From Streptomyces wedmorensis (GTDB lineage: Bacteria > Actinomycetota > Actinomycetes > Streptomycetales > Streptomycetaceae): a stretch of DNA of 64,000 nt. Below the pieces are notes generated by a model. It saw only the letters and a program-made list of their open reading frames with translations, was not told the DNA's origin and did no database searches. The stretch lies in the NCBI RefSeq assembly GCF_000716445.1, contig NZ_JNWK01000042.1, positions 36,589-100,588 on the forward strand. The letters are read 5' to 3'. Shown here one piece after another: positions 46,070 to 55,433 of the stretch; the first letter of the stretch is position 1, and the number at the start of each line of letters is the position of its first letter. Made by a program: the position numbers and the translations under genes.

Positions 46070-47416
46070 ATGTCCACCCAGCACAGCCCGTCCACCCGAC
46101 AGAAGCGGCGCGCCCGCGGGCGGGGCGCCGCCCTGACCGCGGCGGCCCTGCTCGGCACCGCCACGGCCGCCGCCGGCCCGGCGACCGGCGCCACCGCCGC
46201 GCCCACTCCGCCGCCCCCGCCCCGCACCGCGTACGCGGCGGGTCCCGACTGCTCCTCCGCCTACCGCATCATGCAGAAGCTCGACGGCGGTGCCAGTTGG
46301 CGCATGTGCTGGCGCTACAGCACGGACGCCGGTCTCGTCCTCGACAAGATCACCTACCAGCCGCCCGGCACGGCCGCCCCCGCCAAGGTCCTCGCCAGCG
46401 CCCGGCTCGCCCAGATCCACGTGCCGTACGACGACGGCGGCTCCGAGTACGACGACCTCACCGGCGCCGGCTTCGGCTGGGGCCTCCAGGCCCTCAAGCC
46501 CGCCGAATGCCCCGGCGGCACCCTCACCACGATCAAGGTGCCCGAGGCCGGCGACGTCAAGGGCCTGTGCACCACGACCCGGGCCCGCGGCCACGCCTAC
46601 CGCATGGCCAGCGACGGCGGCTCCAAGGTCTGGCAGGCCCAGGCCAAGGACCTGCTCGTCTACAGCGTGAACAAGGTCGGCTGGTACGAGTACATCACCG
46701 AGTGGCGGTTCTCCGCCGACGGCACCATCGGCGCCAACGTCGGCGCCACCGGCAGCCTTTCGCCGGTCGACTACAACGCCACCGACGGCCGCGGCTGGCC
46801 CATCGGCAAGGGCGCCCGCGGCTACGCCACCAGCCACGCCCACAACGTCTTCTGGAAGCTGGACTTCGGCCTCGACGGCGCCACCCAGGACCGCATCGAG
46901 CAGTTCGACTCCACCGTCACCCCGCCCCCCGCCGGCGGCGGCGGACCGACCGTGACGACCAAGCGCACCGTCGTCACCAAGGAACTCGCCGGGGACGCCA
47001 AGAACATGCGCTGGTGGCGCGTGGTCAGCGGCACCGGCAAGAACGCCGACGGCCACGCCCGCTCGTACGAGATCGTGCCCGGTCACACCGACACCCACGC
47101 GGGCCGCGGCTTCACCAAGCACGACGTGTACTTCACCCAGGCGCGCGCCTGCGAGCAGTACGCGAGCGACAACATCGGCAACTGCGCCCCCAACGCCGGT
47201 GACAGCGTGGACAAATGGGTCAACGGCGAGACCCTGACCAAGCCGTCCGTGTGGGTCAACATAGGGTTCCACCACATCGCCCGGGACGAGGACCAGCAGC
47301 CGATGCCCGTCCACTGGCAGGGCTTCCAGCTCGCCCCCAGGGACCTAACCGCTATGAATCCGCTCACTCCGCCCGATCTCGCCTCTCAGAACGGCCAGCC
47401 CGATCTGGGTAGTTGA
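46070..47416 (+). CDS. Secreted copper-amine-oxidase-like catalytic domain protein, degenerate
   Basis: This 448-residue protein has a signal peptide and a domain like the C-terminal domain of copper amine oxidase. Copper ligands are present: H256/H258 (SHAHNVFWKLDFGLDG) and a third His in GFHHIARDED (401/402). The TPQ precursor Tyr is at 206, but the motif reads VGWYEYI where Asn-Tyr-Asp/Glu is expected, and the residue at the base-Asp position is probably Thr131. The oxidase may thus be altered or inactive. It follows the N-domain protein by 55 bp on the same strand. Confidence 0.7.
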   Translation: MSTQHSPSTRQKRRARGRGAALTAAALLGTATAAAGPATGATAAPTPPPPPRTAYAAGPDCSSAYRIMQKLDGGASWRMCWRYSTDAGLVLDKITYQPPGTAAPAKVLASARLAQIHVPYDDGGSEYDDLTGAGFGWGLQALKPAECPGGTLTTIKVPEAGDVKGLCTTTRARGHAYRMASDGGSKVWQAQAKDLLVYSVNKVGWYEYITEWRFSADGTIGANVGATGSLSPVDYNATDGRGWPIGKGARGYATSHAHNVFWKLDFGLDGATQDRIEQFDSTVTPPPAGGGGPTVTTKRTVVTKELAGDAKNMRWWRVVSGTGKNADGHARSYEIVPGHTDTHAGRGFTKHDVYFTQARACEQYASDNIGNCAPNAGDSVDKWVNGETLTKPSVWVNIGFHHIARDEDQQPMPVHWQGFQLAPRDLTAMNPLTPPDLASQNGQPDLGS

Positions 47417-47526
47417 GCAAGCAGCCTGACGATCCTGCTGCACCGCCTCCCGCTCGCGGAGTACCCTTCCTTGATCGTTGTCGGAGTGGTCGGAACGGGC
47501 TTCCAGGAGCAGAAGGCGGTGCGCGG

Positions 47527-48795
47527 GTGAGCTCGGGAGGTCTGGAGCTGCCCCCAGGTGACGCGGGTCACGAAGGGGGGCCGGCCGACCCCGCCGAGGC
47601 GCCGACCGGAACGGTCGCACCGCCCGGCGCGGTCACCGTCGCCCGGCCGGTGGAGATCGGCGCGGAACTCGACTGGGGCGCCGAGGCCTGGAGCGAGGTG
47701 CGCACCCGCGCCCAGCGAGCCGGGCGCGCCTACATCTGGCTGAACCTCGTCGAACAGCGGCTGCGGGCCGTGGTCGCCGCCGTCCTGCGGCCCGTGTACG
47801 AACCCGTGCACGGCGAGGAGTGGGTGGTCGCCGCGGCCGGCCCGGCCGGCCAGGAGTGGGTCCAGCGGGCGGTCGCCGTCCGCGAGGTCTCCCGCCGCAA
47901 GGGCTACCTCCTCGACCCCGCCGACGACAACGTCCTCAGCTTCCTCACGCTGCCCCAGCTCCGCGAGCTGATGGTGCAGCACTGGCCCTGCTTCGAGCCC
48001 TACTTCGACGACCGGCGCGAGGTCGAACTCGCCCTCGACGAGCTGGAGGTCACGCGGAACGTGGTCTCCCGCAACCGGGCCCTCTCGCTCACCGTCCTCG
48101 CCCAGTCCGAGCGGGCCTCCGCCCGCATCCTGGAGATCCTCGGCAGCGGCGCCGGAGTGCCGTCCGCCGACCGGCTGCCCGTGGACGCCGTCGAGGACCT
48201 CGTCGGCGACCGGTACGCCGACGTCGTCTCCGTCCACCCCGACCGGGTCCGGCTCCAGCGGCAGCTGCCCGCCGAGGACCTCTTCGGCGGTGCCCGCCGC
48301 CTCGACGCCACGGGCATAGGCCTGAACCTGCTCGTGCAGAACTTCTCCGGCCGCCGCATGGTCCGGCTCGCCGAGTCCGGCTGCCGGGTCCGGCTCCTCT
48401 TCCTCAACCCGGCGAGCAGCGCAGTCAAGCGGCGCGAGCGCGAGCTCGGCCTCAAGAAGGGCGAGCTGAGCCGCTCCGTCGAGATGAACATCCTGCACAT
48501 GCGCCGGGTCCGCTCGAAGCTGCGCGACCCCGGCGCCTTCCAGATCCACGTCTTCGACGAGACCCCCCGGTTCACCGCCTACCTGGTGGACGGCGACGGC
48601 CCGGACGGCGTCGGCGTCGTCCAGTCCTACCTGCGCCGGGCCCGCGGCATGGAGGCACCGGTCCTCGTGCTGCGCGGCGGCGGCCGGAACGTGGTCCGGC
48701 ACGGACAGTCCTCCCGTGACGGAGATCACGGACTCTTCGAGACGTACCGGGAGGAGTTCGAGTCGGTCTGGCTCGACTCCAGGCCCGTCTCCTGA
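47527..48795 (+). CDS. SAV2148-type HEPN domain protein
   Basis: This 422-residue protein has an N-terminal HEPN-like helical region (RVRTRAQRAGRAYIWLNLVE, then RREVELALDELEVTRNVVSR) and a C-terminal domain with a PLD-like strand (ESGCRVRLLFLNPASSA). The active RNase-type Rx4-6H motif was not found, so it may be a non-catalytic HEPN member. The GTG at 47527 is chosen; a start further upstream would lie in the copper-oxidase gene region. The function is unknown. Confidence 0.78.
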   Translation: MSSGGLELPPGDAGHEGGPADPAEAPTGTVAPPGAVTVARPVEIGAELDWGAEAWSEVRTRAQRAGRAYIWLNLVEQRLRAVVAAVLRPVYEPVHGEEWVVAAAGPAGQEWVQRAVAVREVSRRKGYLLDPADDNVLSFLTLPQLRELMVQHWPCFEPYFDDRREVELALDELEVTRNVVSRNRALSLTVLAQSERASARILEILGSGAGVPSADRLPVDAVEDLVGDRYADVVSVHPDRVRLQRQLPAEDLFGGARRLDATGIGLNLLVQNFSGRRMVRLAESGCRVRLLFLNPASSAVKRRERELGLKKGELSRSVEMNILHMRRVRSKLRDPGAFQIHVFDETPRFTAYLVDGDGPDGVGVVQSYLRRARGMEAPVLVLRGGGRNVVRHGQSSRDGDHGLFETYREEFESVWLDSRPVS

Positions 48796-48810
48796 GCCCC
48801 CGCCGGGGGC
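48796..48810. terminator. Short hairpin after the HEPN gene
   Basis: Six-bp arms GCCCCC (48796-48801) and GGGGGC (48805-48810) with GCC in the loop directly follow the stop codon. It is a weak terminator candidate. Confidence 0.4.
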
Positions 48811-48882
48811 AGCCGGAGGCGTTGTCAGTGGTGCGTGCGAGGGTGGTAAGCACCACGGGGGAGATCACGTAAGGAGGACCCG

Positions 48883-49602
48883 ATGGCTTGGCACGGCGAC
48901 ACGCTGGTCGGCTTCGACCTGGAGACGACCGGCACCGAACCGCTGGAGGCCCGTATCGTCACGGCCTCGATCGTCGAGGTCGACGGCGGGGGGCGGGTCA
49001 CACACCGGCGGGACTGGCTCGCCGACCCGGGCATCCGGATCCCGGAGCAGGCCTCCGCGATCCACGGCATCAGCAACGAGCGCGCGGCGGCCGAGGGCCG
49101 GCCCGTGCGCGAGGTCGCCGACGAGATCGCGAAGACCCTCGCCGAGTACTGGGAGGACGGCGTCCCGGTCGTGGCGTACAACGCCTCCTTCGACCTCACC
49201 CTCCTCGCCGCCGAGCTGCGCCGCCACGGACTGCCCTCCTTGGAGGAGCGGCTCGGCGGGACGGCCATCGGCCCGGTCGTCGACCCGTACACCATCGACC
49301 GCGCCGTCGACCGCTACCGGCGCGGCAAGCGGACCCTGGAAGCCGTCTGCGCCGAGTACGGCGTCGTGCTCGAAGCCGCCCACCAGGCCGCCGCCGACGC
49401 GCTGGCCGCCGTCCGGGTCGCCGTCGCGATAGCCGAGCGGCACCCGCAGGTGGCCGGCCTCGACCTCGCGGAACTCCACCACCGACAGGTCGGCTGGTAC
49501 CGCGCCTGGGCCGAGAACTTCCAGGCCTTCCTCCGCGGCAAGGGCGACGCCGAGGCCGTCGTCGACCCGACGTGGCCCCTGCGCGCGGCGGTGGCGGTTT
49601 AG
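48883..49602 (+). CDS. 3'-5' exonuclease (DEDDh/DnaQ type)
   Basis: This 239-residue protein shows the DEDDh exonuclease motifs: VGFDLETTGTE (Asp and Glu), IHGISNE, YNASFDLTLL (Asp), and HQAAADALA with the last His and Asp. It may act in DNA repair or proofreading; there is no polymerase part. The ribosome site AAGGAGG with seven-base spacing is among the best in the window. Confidence 0.9.
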   Translation: MAWHGDTLVGFDLETTGTEPLEARIVTASIVEVDGGGRVTHRRDWLADPGIRIPEQASAIHGISNERAAAEGRPVREVADEIAKTLAEYWEDGVPVVAYNASFDLTLLAAELRRHGLPSLEERLGGTAIGPVVDPYTIDRAVDRYRRGKRTLEAVCAEYGVVLEAAHQAAADALAAVRVAVAIAERHPQVAGLDLAELHHRQVGWYRAWAENFQAFLRGKGDAEAVVDPTWPLRAAVAV

Positions 49603-49622
49603 GAGCGGGTGCTACGGCCCTG

Positions 49623-51470
49623 TCAGCCCAGCGGCAGGGTCAGGCGGGCGGCCGTGCCGTCGACCGACGTGATCGTGGTGGTGCTGCCGGCGGCGCCGGC
49701 GTCGGTCAGGGCGTCGGAGTAGAGCGCGTCCTTGCTGTTGACCACCAGCATGAGGCGGTGATCCGCCGCCAGGTCGTAGCCCGCGGCCTGGAGCCTCCAG
49801 GTGGCGGTGCGGTCCTGGCCGGGGGTCAGGTCGGTCAGCGTGAGCGGCTCGTGGGTGATGATGCGGGCCGTGTCGTCGGAGCTCACGTCGAAGAGGTAGG
49901 CCACGAGCGTCGTCGAGGCGGCGCTGCTGCGGACGGTGAGCGTGAGCTCGGGGACTCCTCGGACGCGCCGGGCCGTACCGTTCGCGCCGGCCGGGAGGGG
50001 GGCGCTGGTCCAGACGGCGAGGTGCTGGCGGTCGAACTTGTCCGTGGGGTAGGTCTTCGGGTTGCCCTTCCACTCGGCCTGGCCGGTGGCGATGAGCGCG
50101 TCGACCGCGGTGGCGTCCGTGAGCTGTCCCGCGGTGAACTCCCGCTTCCAGCCGGACTCCTCGTCCGCGGCGAGGCCGCCGTCGCGGCTGTCGGGGCCGA
50201 CGGAGGTCAGGTACCAGTGTTCGGTGGAGGTGGTGACCTCCGCCCAGGAGGACGCGGACTCACGGCGTGCGGGTTCGGTGATGACGTTCTGGCCGGTGTC
50301 CGGGTCGGTCTGGGTCTTGTACGTGAACATGATCTGGTTGTTGACCGTGGGCCACGAGGGCACCTCGTTGGAGATGCCGAGCACATGGTGGTCGAGCCAG
50401 GCGAAGGCCTCCTCGACGGGAAGGTTCGGCCCGCTGAAGGGGATCGTCAGACCGGCGCCTTCGGGAGCGGCGTGGTCGCCGATCCACAGGTTCAGGTGCT
50501 TGGGCACGGTCAGCCGCTCGAAGTGCTCGACGACCTGGTTGACCGGGAAGAGCGTCTCGTGCCAGGTGTTGGAGAAGAACGTGGGGATGCCTCGGGCGTT
50601 GGTCTGGTCCGCGTACGACGAAGGCGCCCGCTCCGTGCCCCAGTCCACCACCTTGTCGAGATTCTCTCCGGCCTCGAAGTCCGCCAGGAGCTGAAGGGTG
50701 GCGGGGTCGAACTTCCGTTCCTTGGGGCCGCCGGTGAGCTTGACGAGGGCGTCCACGGCCTTCAGGTGCCGGGTGCCGTTGTCGTAGATGCTGGTGGCGA
50801 GGTTGCCCCAGGTGCTCAGGGCGACGACGGCGTCGACGCGGGCGGTCGGGTCGTGCGCCGCGACGAGCTGGCTGATGCCGGAGCCGTACGACTCGCCGAG
50901 GAAGGCGATCTTGCTCGGGCTGAGGTGCTCCTGCGCGTAGTCGATGACCGTGGAGCCGTCGGTCCAGTCGTTCTGCCCGGCGACGTCGATCGTGCCTCCG
51001 GAGGTGAACGGCGCGTCGACGTAACCGCCGCCGGGCAGCGGGAACGTCTGCCCGATGCCCCGCGGGGTGTACGCGAGGACGTGGTAGCCGCGCAGCGCGA
51101 GCTGGAGGTAGGTGTACACGAAGAGGGTCCAGCCGAGCGGCGTCCAGCCCGCCGGCACGATCACCACCGGGCGGGGCTCGTCACTCTTCAGCTTGATCGT
51201 GAATGCGGAAAGGCGCACTTCGTCCCGCGCGGTGATCCACGGGAAGCCGAAGGTCGCCTTGGCCCGCACCTGCTCCACCAGCTGCTGCAGCTCGGGAGTG
51301 AGCAGGGGCTGCTCCGTCGAGCCGCTCAGCGTGGCGACCAGAGCCTGCGCCAGGTTGACGGCGTCCGGGTCGAGCTCGGTGGCGGAGGCGTAGATGCCGT
51401 GGTCGGCGATCCCCGCCAGCTGGGCCTGGGTGACCGCGCCGATCTCGTTGTCGTCCTGCGGGTTGCTCAC
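49623..51470 (-). CDS. CocE/NonD-type hydrolase of the X-Pro dipeptidyl-peptidase (S15) fold
   Basis: This 615-residue protein has an alpha/beta hydrolase with nucleophile GESYGSG (S194), a cap region, and a C-terminal beta-sandwich domain like X-Pro dipeptidyl-peptidases and CocE esterases (RVRGVPELTLTVRSSAASTT). It has no signal peptide. It could act on a peptide or an ester; the substrate is unknown. It starts at a GTG at 51470. Confidence 0.82.
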   Translation of the reverse strand: MSNPQDDNEIGAVTQAQLAGIADHGIYASATELDPDAVNLAQALVATLSGSTEQPLLTPELQQLVEQVRAKATFGFPWITARDEVRLSAFTIKLKSDEPRPVVIVPAGWTPLGWTLFVYTYLQLALRGYHVLAYTPRGIGQTFPLPGGGYVDAPFTSGGTIDVAGQNDWTDGSTVIDYAQEHLSPSKIAFLGESYGSGISQLVAAHDPTARVDAVVALSTWGNLATSIYDNGTRHLKAVDALVKLTGGPKERKFDPATLQLLADFEAGENLDKVVDWGTERAPSSYADQTNARGIPTFFSNTWHETLFPVNQVVEHFERLTVPKHLNLWIGDHAAPEGAGLTIPFSGPNLPVEEAFAWLDHHVLGISNEVPSWPTVNNQIMFTYKTQTDPDTGQNVITEPARRESASSWAEVTTSTEHWYLTSVGPDSRDGGLAADEESGWKREFTAGQLTDATAVDALIATGQAEWKGNPKTYPTDKFDRQHLAVWTSAPLPAGANGTARRVRGVPELTLTVRSSAASTTLVAYLFDVSSDDTARIITHEPLTLTDLTPGQDRTATWRLQAAGYDLAADHRLMLVVNSKDALYSDALTDAGAAGSTTTITSVDGTAARLTLPLG

Positions 51471-51770
51471 GAAGCCGTCCTCTTCACTGTGGCCGACCAG
51501 CCGGCCGGCGCCGGGTACCGGGGCGTCCCCGCCGGTTCCCGGGCCGGTGGGCCCGCGTGGCGAGGACGGCGGCAGCGTCCCAGCTCAGAGGTGATGGCAG
51601 CGCGGAAAATGGACACCGCCACCGCTCCCCGGGACGGAGTCGGACTCACCCTCCCGGCGGGTTTGAATATGCCCTTCCGTCGGCTCCGCCCACGGAAGCG
51701 GTCATCTTCTGTCGACCGTCCCACGGAAGCGGTCACCCGGGATCACGAGTGATCGACCGGAACCGACCTG
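51471..51770. other. 300-bp gap upstream of the CocE-like gene
   Basis: Both flanking genes are on the minus strand; this is the likely promoter region of the CocE-like gene. It holds the direct repeat and palindrome at 51689-51754 and an AT-rich patch near 51662-51670. No supported gene. Confidence 0.6.
51689..51735. repeat. Direct repeat CCCACGGAAGCGGTCA, two copies
   Basis: The 16-bp repeat begins at 51689 and 51720, 31 bp apart, about three helical turns. Six bases after the second copy comes the perfect palindrome GATCACGAGTGATC (51741-51754). A regulator-binding array is one explanation; a duplication is another. Confidence 0.5.
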
Positions 51771-52601
51771 TCAGCCGTTCTCCTTCAGGAAGGAGAGCAG
51801 CAGGTCGTTCACCCGCTCCGGCTGGTCCAGCTGAAGCCAGTGGCCGGCGTCCTCGACGCGCTCGTAGCGCCAGGAACCCCGGACGAACTCGCCCGTGCCG
51901 GCCATCGACCGCTCGGTCAGGAAACGGTCGCCGGTGGACCACAGGCCCATGACGGGCAGCGCCATCGGCAGCGGGACCACCGGCTGGTCGGCGCCGAACT
52001 GGACCTCCGGCGGGAGACCCGCACGGTAGATGTCCAGCGCGGCCGTGAGCGTGCCCGGGGCGCGCAGCGGCTCGATCACGGAGTCCGCGTCCGGGTGCTC
52101 GGCCAGCATCTCGCGGAGGTTGGCGAAGTCGTCCCGCGCCAGCCACTCCTCGGCGACCCCGGCCAGCTGGAACAGCAGCATGTACCAGGACCGCTGCTTC
52201 TGCTCCCAGCCGGCGGCCCGGATGGAGCCCAGGTGACCCACCGACAGCAGGCTCAGGCTGCGCACCCGGTCCGGGACCACACCGGCGAGACCCTGGACGA
52301 TGCCCGAACCCCAGTCGTGGCCGACCAGATGGACCCGGTCGAGGTCCAGCCGGGCGAGGAGTTCGAGCAGGTCGCCGACGTGCTTCGCCGGGTGGAACGC
52401 CTCCGGGCCGCCCTCGGGACGGTCCGACGCGCCGAAGCCCCGCAGCGTGGGCGTCACGCACTGGAAGCCGGCGGCGGTGAGCGCCGCGACCTGGTGGCGC
52501 CAGAGGTGGTGGCTGTCGGGGAAGCCGTGCACGAGCAGCACGGCCGGCCCCTCGCCGCTCACCTCGACGTCGAGGGACACCTCGGACAACTGAACCCGCA
52601 T
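51771..52601 (-). CDS. Alpha/beta hydrolase, epoxide-hydrolase-like
   Basis: This 276-residue enzyme shows HGFPDSHHLWRHQ with the oxyanion-type motif and the nucleophile elbow GHDWGSGI, where an Asp nucleophile is typical of epoxide hydrolases and haloalkane dehalogenases. The late acid/base pair would be the Asp region near residue 230 and His in EDAGHWLQLDQPE. The substrate is unknown. It lies 47 bp before the aminoglycoside-phosphotransferase-like gene on the same strand. Confidence 0.85.
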   Translation of the reverse strand: MRVQLSEVSLDVEVSGEGPAVLLVHGFPDSHHLWRHQVAALTAAGFQCVTPTLRGFGASDRPEGGPEAFHPAKHVGDLLELLARLDLDRVHLVGHDWGSGIVQGLAGVVPDRVRSLSLLSVGHLGSIRAAGWEQKQRSWYMLLFQLAGVAEEWLARDDFANLREMLAEHPDADSVIEPLRAPGTLTAALDIYRAGLPPEVQFGADQPVVPLPMALPVMGLWSTGDRFLTERSMAGTGEFVRGSWRYERVEDAGHWLQLDQPERVNDLLLSFLKENG

Positions 52602-52648
52602 ATCGAAACCCCGTTCGCATCGGTCCTGTTCGCGCGGGGATCATGATG

Positions 52649-53506
52649 TCAGAACGGGTACCAGCGGACCTCGGTGTCGCCCTCCCGCAGCGAGGCCACC
52701 CGACGCTCGAATTCGGCCAGGGCCTTCGGATTCGCCGGGGCGTGCTGCGCCACCCACGCACAGCTCGCGGTCTCCCGCGCGCCGCGCAGCACCGCGCACC
52801 CCTCCCACTCCCGGACGTCCCAGCCGTACGCCTCCGTGAAGGCGTCGTAGGCGGCCGGGTCGAGGCCGTACCGGTCGCGGGAGAGGGCGAGCACCACGAG
52901 GTCGTGCTCGCGCAGATCCGACGAGAAGGTCTCCAGATCCACCAGGACCGGGCCGTCCGGACCGACGTGCACGTTGCGGGGAAGGGCGTCGCCGTGGATG
53001 GGGCCCGGCGTCAGACGCGGAGTCAGGGCGGCGGCCGCCGGGGCGAAGGAGTCGCGCCGCTCCCGCAGGAACGCCGCGTCCGCCGGGTCGATCGCGTCGC
53101 CCGCGAGCCGCAGCCACCGCTCGACCCCGCCCAGCAGGTCACGGCGCGGAAGGACGAGGTCCGCCGGCTCGGGCAGCGCGTGCACCGCCCGCAGCAGCGG
53201 GGCCAGATCGCGCGGCTCGGTCGGCCGGACCGCGTCGGGCAGCCGGTGCCAGACGGTGACCGGATGCCCCTCGACCGGACGCGGCTTCTCCTCGGCGGCC
53301 CGGACGGCGGGCACCCCCGCCGTCTCCAGCCACGAGGCCAGCGCGAGCTCCCGCTCCGCCCGCTCGAACAGCTCGGCGTCCCGGCCCACCTTCACCACCA
53401 GGCCGCCCACCGCGAAGACCGCGTTCTCCCCCAGGGCGAGCAGCCGCGCCTCCGCGACCGGCAACCCCGCCGCCGCCAGGATCTCCCGCGCCCGCGCCTC
53501 GTCCAT
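52649..53506 (-). CDS. Aminoglycoside phosphotransferase-like kinase
   Basis: This 285-residue protein shows the APH/choline-kinase motif HGDALPRNVHVG (catalytic Asp, Asn) and VLVDLETF in place of the usual IDWE/F metal motif. A nucleotide-binding N-lobe (ENAVFAVGGLVVKVGR) precedes it. The substrate may be an antibiotic or a metabolite. An ATG at 53506 is chosen with GGGAGAGG upstream. It is the first gene leftward from the divergent sugar transporter. Confidence 0.8.
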   Translation of the reverse strand: MDEARAREILAAAGLPVAEARLLALGENAVFAVGGLVVKVGRDAELFERAERELALASWLETAGVPAVRAAEEKPRPVEGHPVTVWHRLPDAVRPTEPRDLAPLLRAVHALPEPADLVLPRRDLLGGVERWLRLAGDAIDPADAAFLRERRDSFAPAAAALTPRLTPGPIHGDALPRNVHVGPDGPVLVDLETFSSDLREHDLVVLALSRDRYGLDPAAYDAFTEAYGWDVREWEGCAVLRGARETASCAWVAQHAPANPKALAEFERRVASLREGDTEVRWYPF

Positions 53507-53575
53507 CGACCTCTCCCTCACCCGTGTGTTTGCGCCAAAGTCTCCCATCCACGCAGCTCACGGCGCAGACCGCCT

Positions 53576-53596
53576 TGACGGTCCGACGGGCCGTCA
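53576..53596. promoter_or_regulatory. Inverted repeat in the upstream region of the sugar ABC operon
   Basis: TGACGGTCC and GGGCCGTCA (53576-53584, 53588-53596) form a 9-bp stem with one wobble and a GAC loop. A TTTGCGCCAAA inverted repeat lies at 53529-53539. Either may be an operator for the sugar importer. Confidence 0.35.
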
Positions 53597-53649
53597 GGAC
53601 CATGGCGGGGTTCCCAAGGCGGCCGAGGCAGCGGACGGGGGTCGGATCG

Positions 53650-54594
53650 GTGAGCTCGCTGACCGCGACGAAGCGGCCGGACAGGACGCGCCCGCCGCGC
53701 GCCGGACGCGACGGACGCCCGCGCGGGCCCGACCTCGGCGCCTGGTTCCTGGTGCTCCCGGCCCTCCTGCCGATCCTCGTGCTCAGCGTCGGCCCGCTGC
53801 TCTACGGCATCGCGCTCGCCTTCACCGACGCCCAGTCGGGCCGCACCCAGGCCACCCAGTGGGTCGGCACCCTCAACTTCCAGGACCTGCTGCACGACAC
53901 CCTCTTCTGGGACTCGTTCCGCATCGGCCTGCTCTGGGCCGTCGGGGTCACCGTCCCGCAGTTCCTGCTCGCCCTCGGCCTCGCCCTGCTGCTCGACCAG
54001 AACCTCCGCTTCCGCTGGCTGGCGCGGGCGCTCGCCATCGTGCCCTGGGCGATGCCGGAGGTCGTCGTCGGCATCATGTGGCGGCTCGTCTACAACCCCG
54101 ACGCCGGCATCCTCAACGAGACCCTCCGGAACCTCGGCCTCGGCGAAGGCCACGACTGGCTCTCCGGCCTCGCCACCGCCCTCCCGGCGGTGATCCTCGT
54201 CGGCGTCTGGGCCGGGATGCCGCAGACCACCGTCGCCCTGCTCGCCGGGCTCCAGAACACCCCGCGCGAACTCCACGAGGCCGCGGCCCTCGACGGCGCC
54301 GGCGCCTGGCGCCGCTTCCGCGCCGTCACCTGGCCCGCGCTGAGACCGGTGGCCCTCGCCATCACCGCCCTCAACCTCATCTGGAACTTCAACTCCTTCG
54401 CCCTGGTCTACGTGCTGACCGGCGGAGGGCCCGGCGGCCGGACCCGGCTCCCCATGCTCTTCGCCTACGAGGAGGCCTTCCGCTACGGACAGTTCGGGTA
54501 CGCCGCCGCGATGGGCTGCGTCATGATCGCCGCCGTCTCGGTGCTCATCGCCCTCTCCCTCGTACGCCGTCTGAAAGGGGACCAGGACCGGTGA
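53650..54594 (+). CDS. Sugar ABC transporter permease (MalF-like)
   Basis: This 314-residue permease has about six membrane segments and the EAA-like loop ELHEAAALDGAGAWRRFRAV that contacts the ATPase. It begins an operon with a second permease and a solute-binding lipoprotein. No ATPase gene is adjacent, so a shared ATPase (as MsiK in Streptomyces) is likely. The GTG at 53650 is chosen; in-frame codons upstream reach into the promoter region. The sugar is not identified. Confidence 0.83.
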   Translation: MSSLTATKRPDRTRPPRAGRDGRPRGPDLGAWFLVLPALLPILVLSVGPLLYGIALAFTDAQSGRTQATQWVGTLNFQDLLHDTLFWDSFRIGLLWAVGVTVPQFLLALGLALLLDQNLRFRWLARALAIVPWAMPEVVVGIMWRLVYNPDAGILNETLRNLGLGEGHDWLSGLATALPAVILVGVWAGMPQTTVALLAGLQNTPRELHEAAALDGAGAWRRFRAVTWPALRPVALAITALNLIWNFNSFALVYVLTGGGPGGRTRLPMLFAYEEAFRYGQFGYAAAMGCVMIAAVSVLIALSLVRRLKGDQDR

Positions 54595-55433
54595 GCGCCC
54601 TCAAGGCGAGCGGACCCGCGCGGATCGGCCAGTACCTCGCCCTCCTCGCGTATCTGGTCTTCCTCGCCTTCCCCTTCCTCTGGTTGGTCTCGACCGCCTT
54701 CAAGCCCGCCCCCGAACTGGCCTCGCTGCACCCCACCTGGATCCCGGAGGACCCCACGGCGGCCAACTTCCGGCAGGCCTTCGACGAGCAGCCGCTGCTC
54801 AGGGCCGCCGGGAACAGCCTGGTGGCGGCGGTCGCCGCGGCCGTGATCGCGGTGGCCGTCGCGACCCCGCTCGCCTATGTGACGGCCCGGCACCGCGGCC
54901 GGCTCGCCTCGGCCGCCACCGGCTGGGTGGTGATCAGCCAGGCCTTCCCCTTCGTGCTGGTGATCATCCCGCTCTTCCTCATCCTCAAGAACCTGCACCT
55001 GGTCAACAGCGTCGCCGGCCTCGTCATGGTCTACGTGGTCTGGTCGCTGCCCTTCGCCCTCTGGATGCTGATGGGGTACGTACGGGCCGTGCCGGCCGAA
55101 CTGGAGGAGGCCGCCGCCGTCGACGGCGCCGGCCGGATCCGTACCCTCGTCTCGGTCACGGCCCCGCTGCTCGGCCCCGGGATCGTCGCCACCGCCCTGT
55201 TCGCCTTCGTCACCGCGTGGAACGAGTTCTTCTTCGCGCTCGTCCTCCTCAAGTCCCCGGAGAAGCAGACCCTGCCGGTCGTCCTCACCCACTTCCTCGG
55301 CGCCGAGGGAGTGGCCGACCTCGGCCCGCTGGCCGCCGCGGCCTTCCTCGCGACCCTGCCGTCCCTCGTCGTCTTCGCCGTCCTCCAGAGACGGATCACG
55401 GGCGGGACGCTGGCCGGGGCGGTGAAGTCATGA
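54591..55433 (+). CDS. Sugar ABC transporter permease (MalG-like)
   Basis: This 280-residue permease has about six membrane segments and the EAA loop ELEEAAAVDGAGRIRTLVSV. It overlaps the first permease by the GTGA and the binding protein by the ATGA, which indicates translational coupling. It works with the MalF-like partner. Confidence 0.87.
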   Translation: MSALKASGPARIGQYLALLAYLVFLAFPFLWLVSTAFKPAPELASLHPTWIPEDPTAANFRQAFDEQPLLRAAGNSLVAAVAAAVIAVAVATPLAYVTARHRGRLASAATGWVVISQAFPFVLVIIPLFLILKNLHLVNSVAGLVMVYVVWSLPFALWMLMGYVRAVPAELEEAAAVDGAGRIRTLVSVTAPLLGPGIVATALFAFVTAWNEFFFALVLLKSPEKQTLPVVLTHFLGAEGVADLGPLAAAAFLATLPSLVVFAVLQRRITGGTLAGAVKS

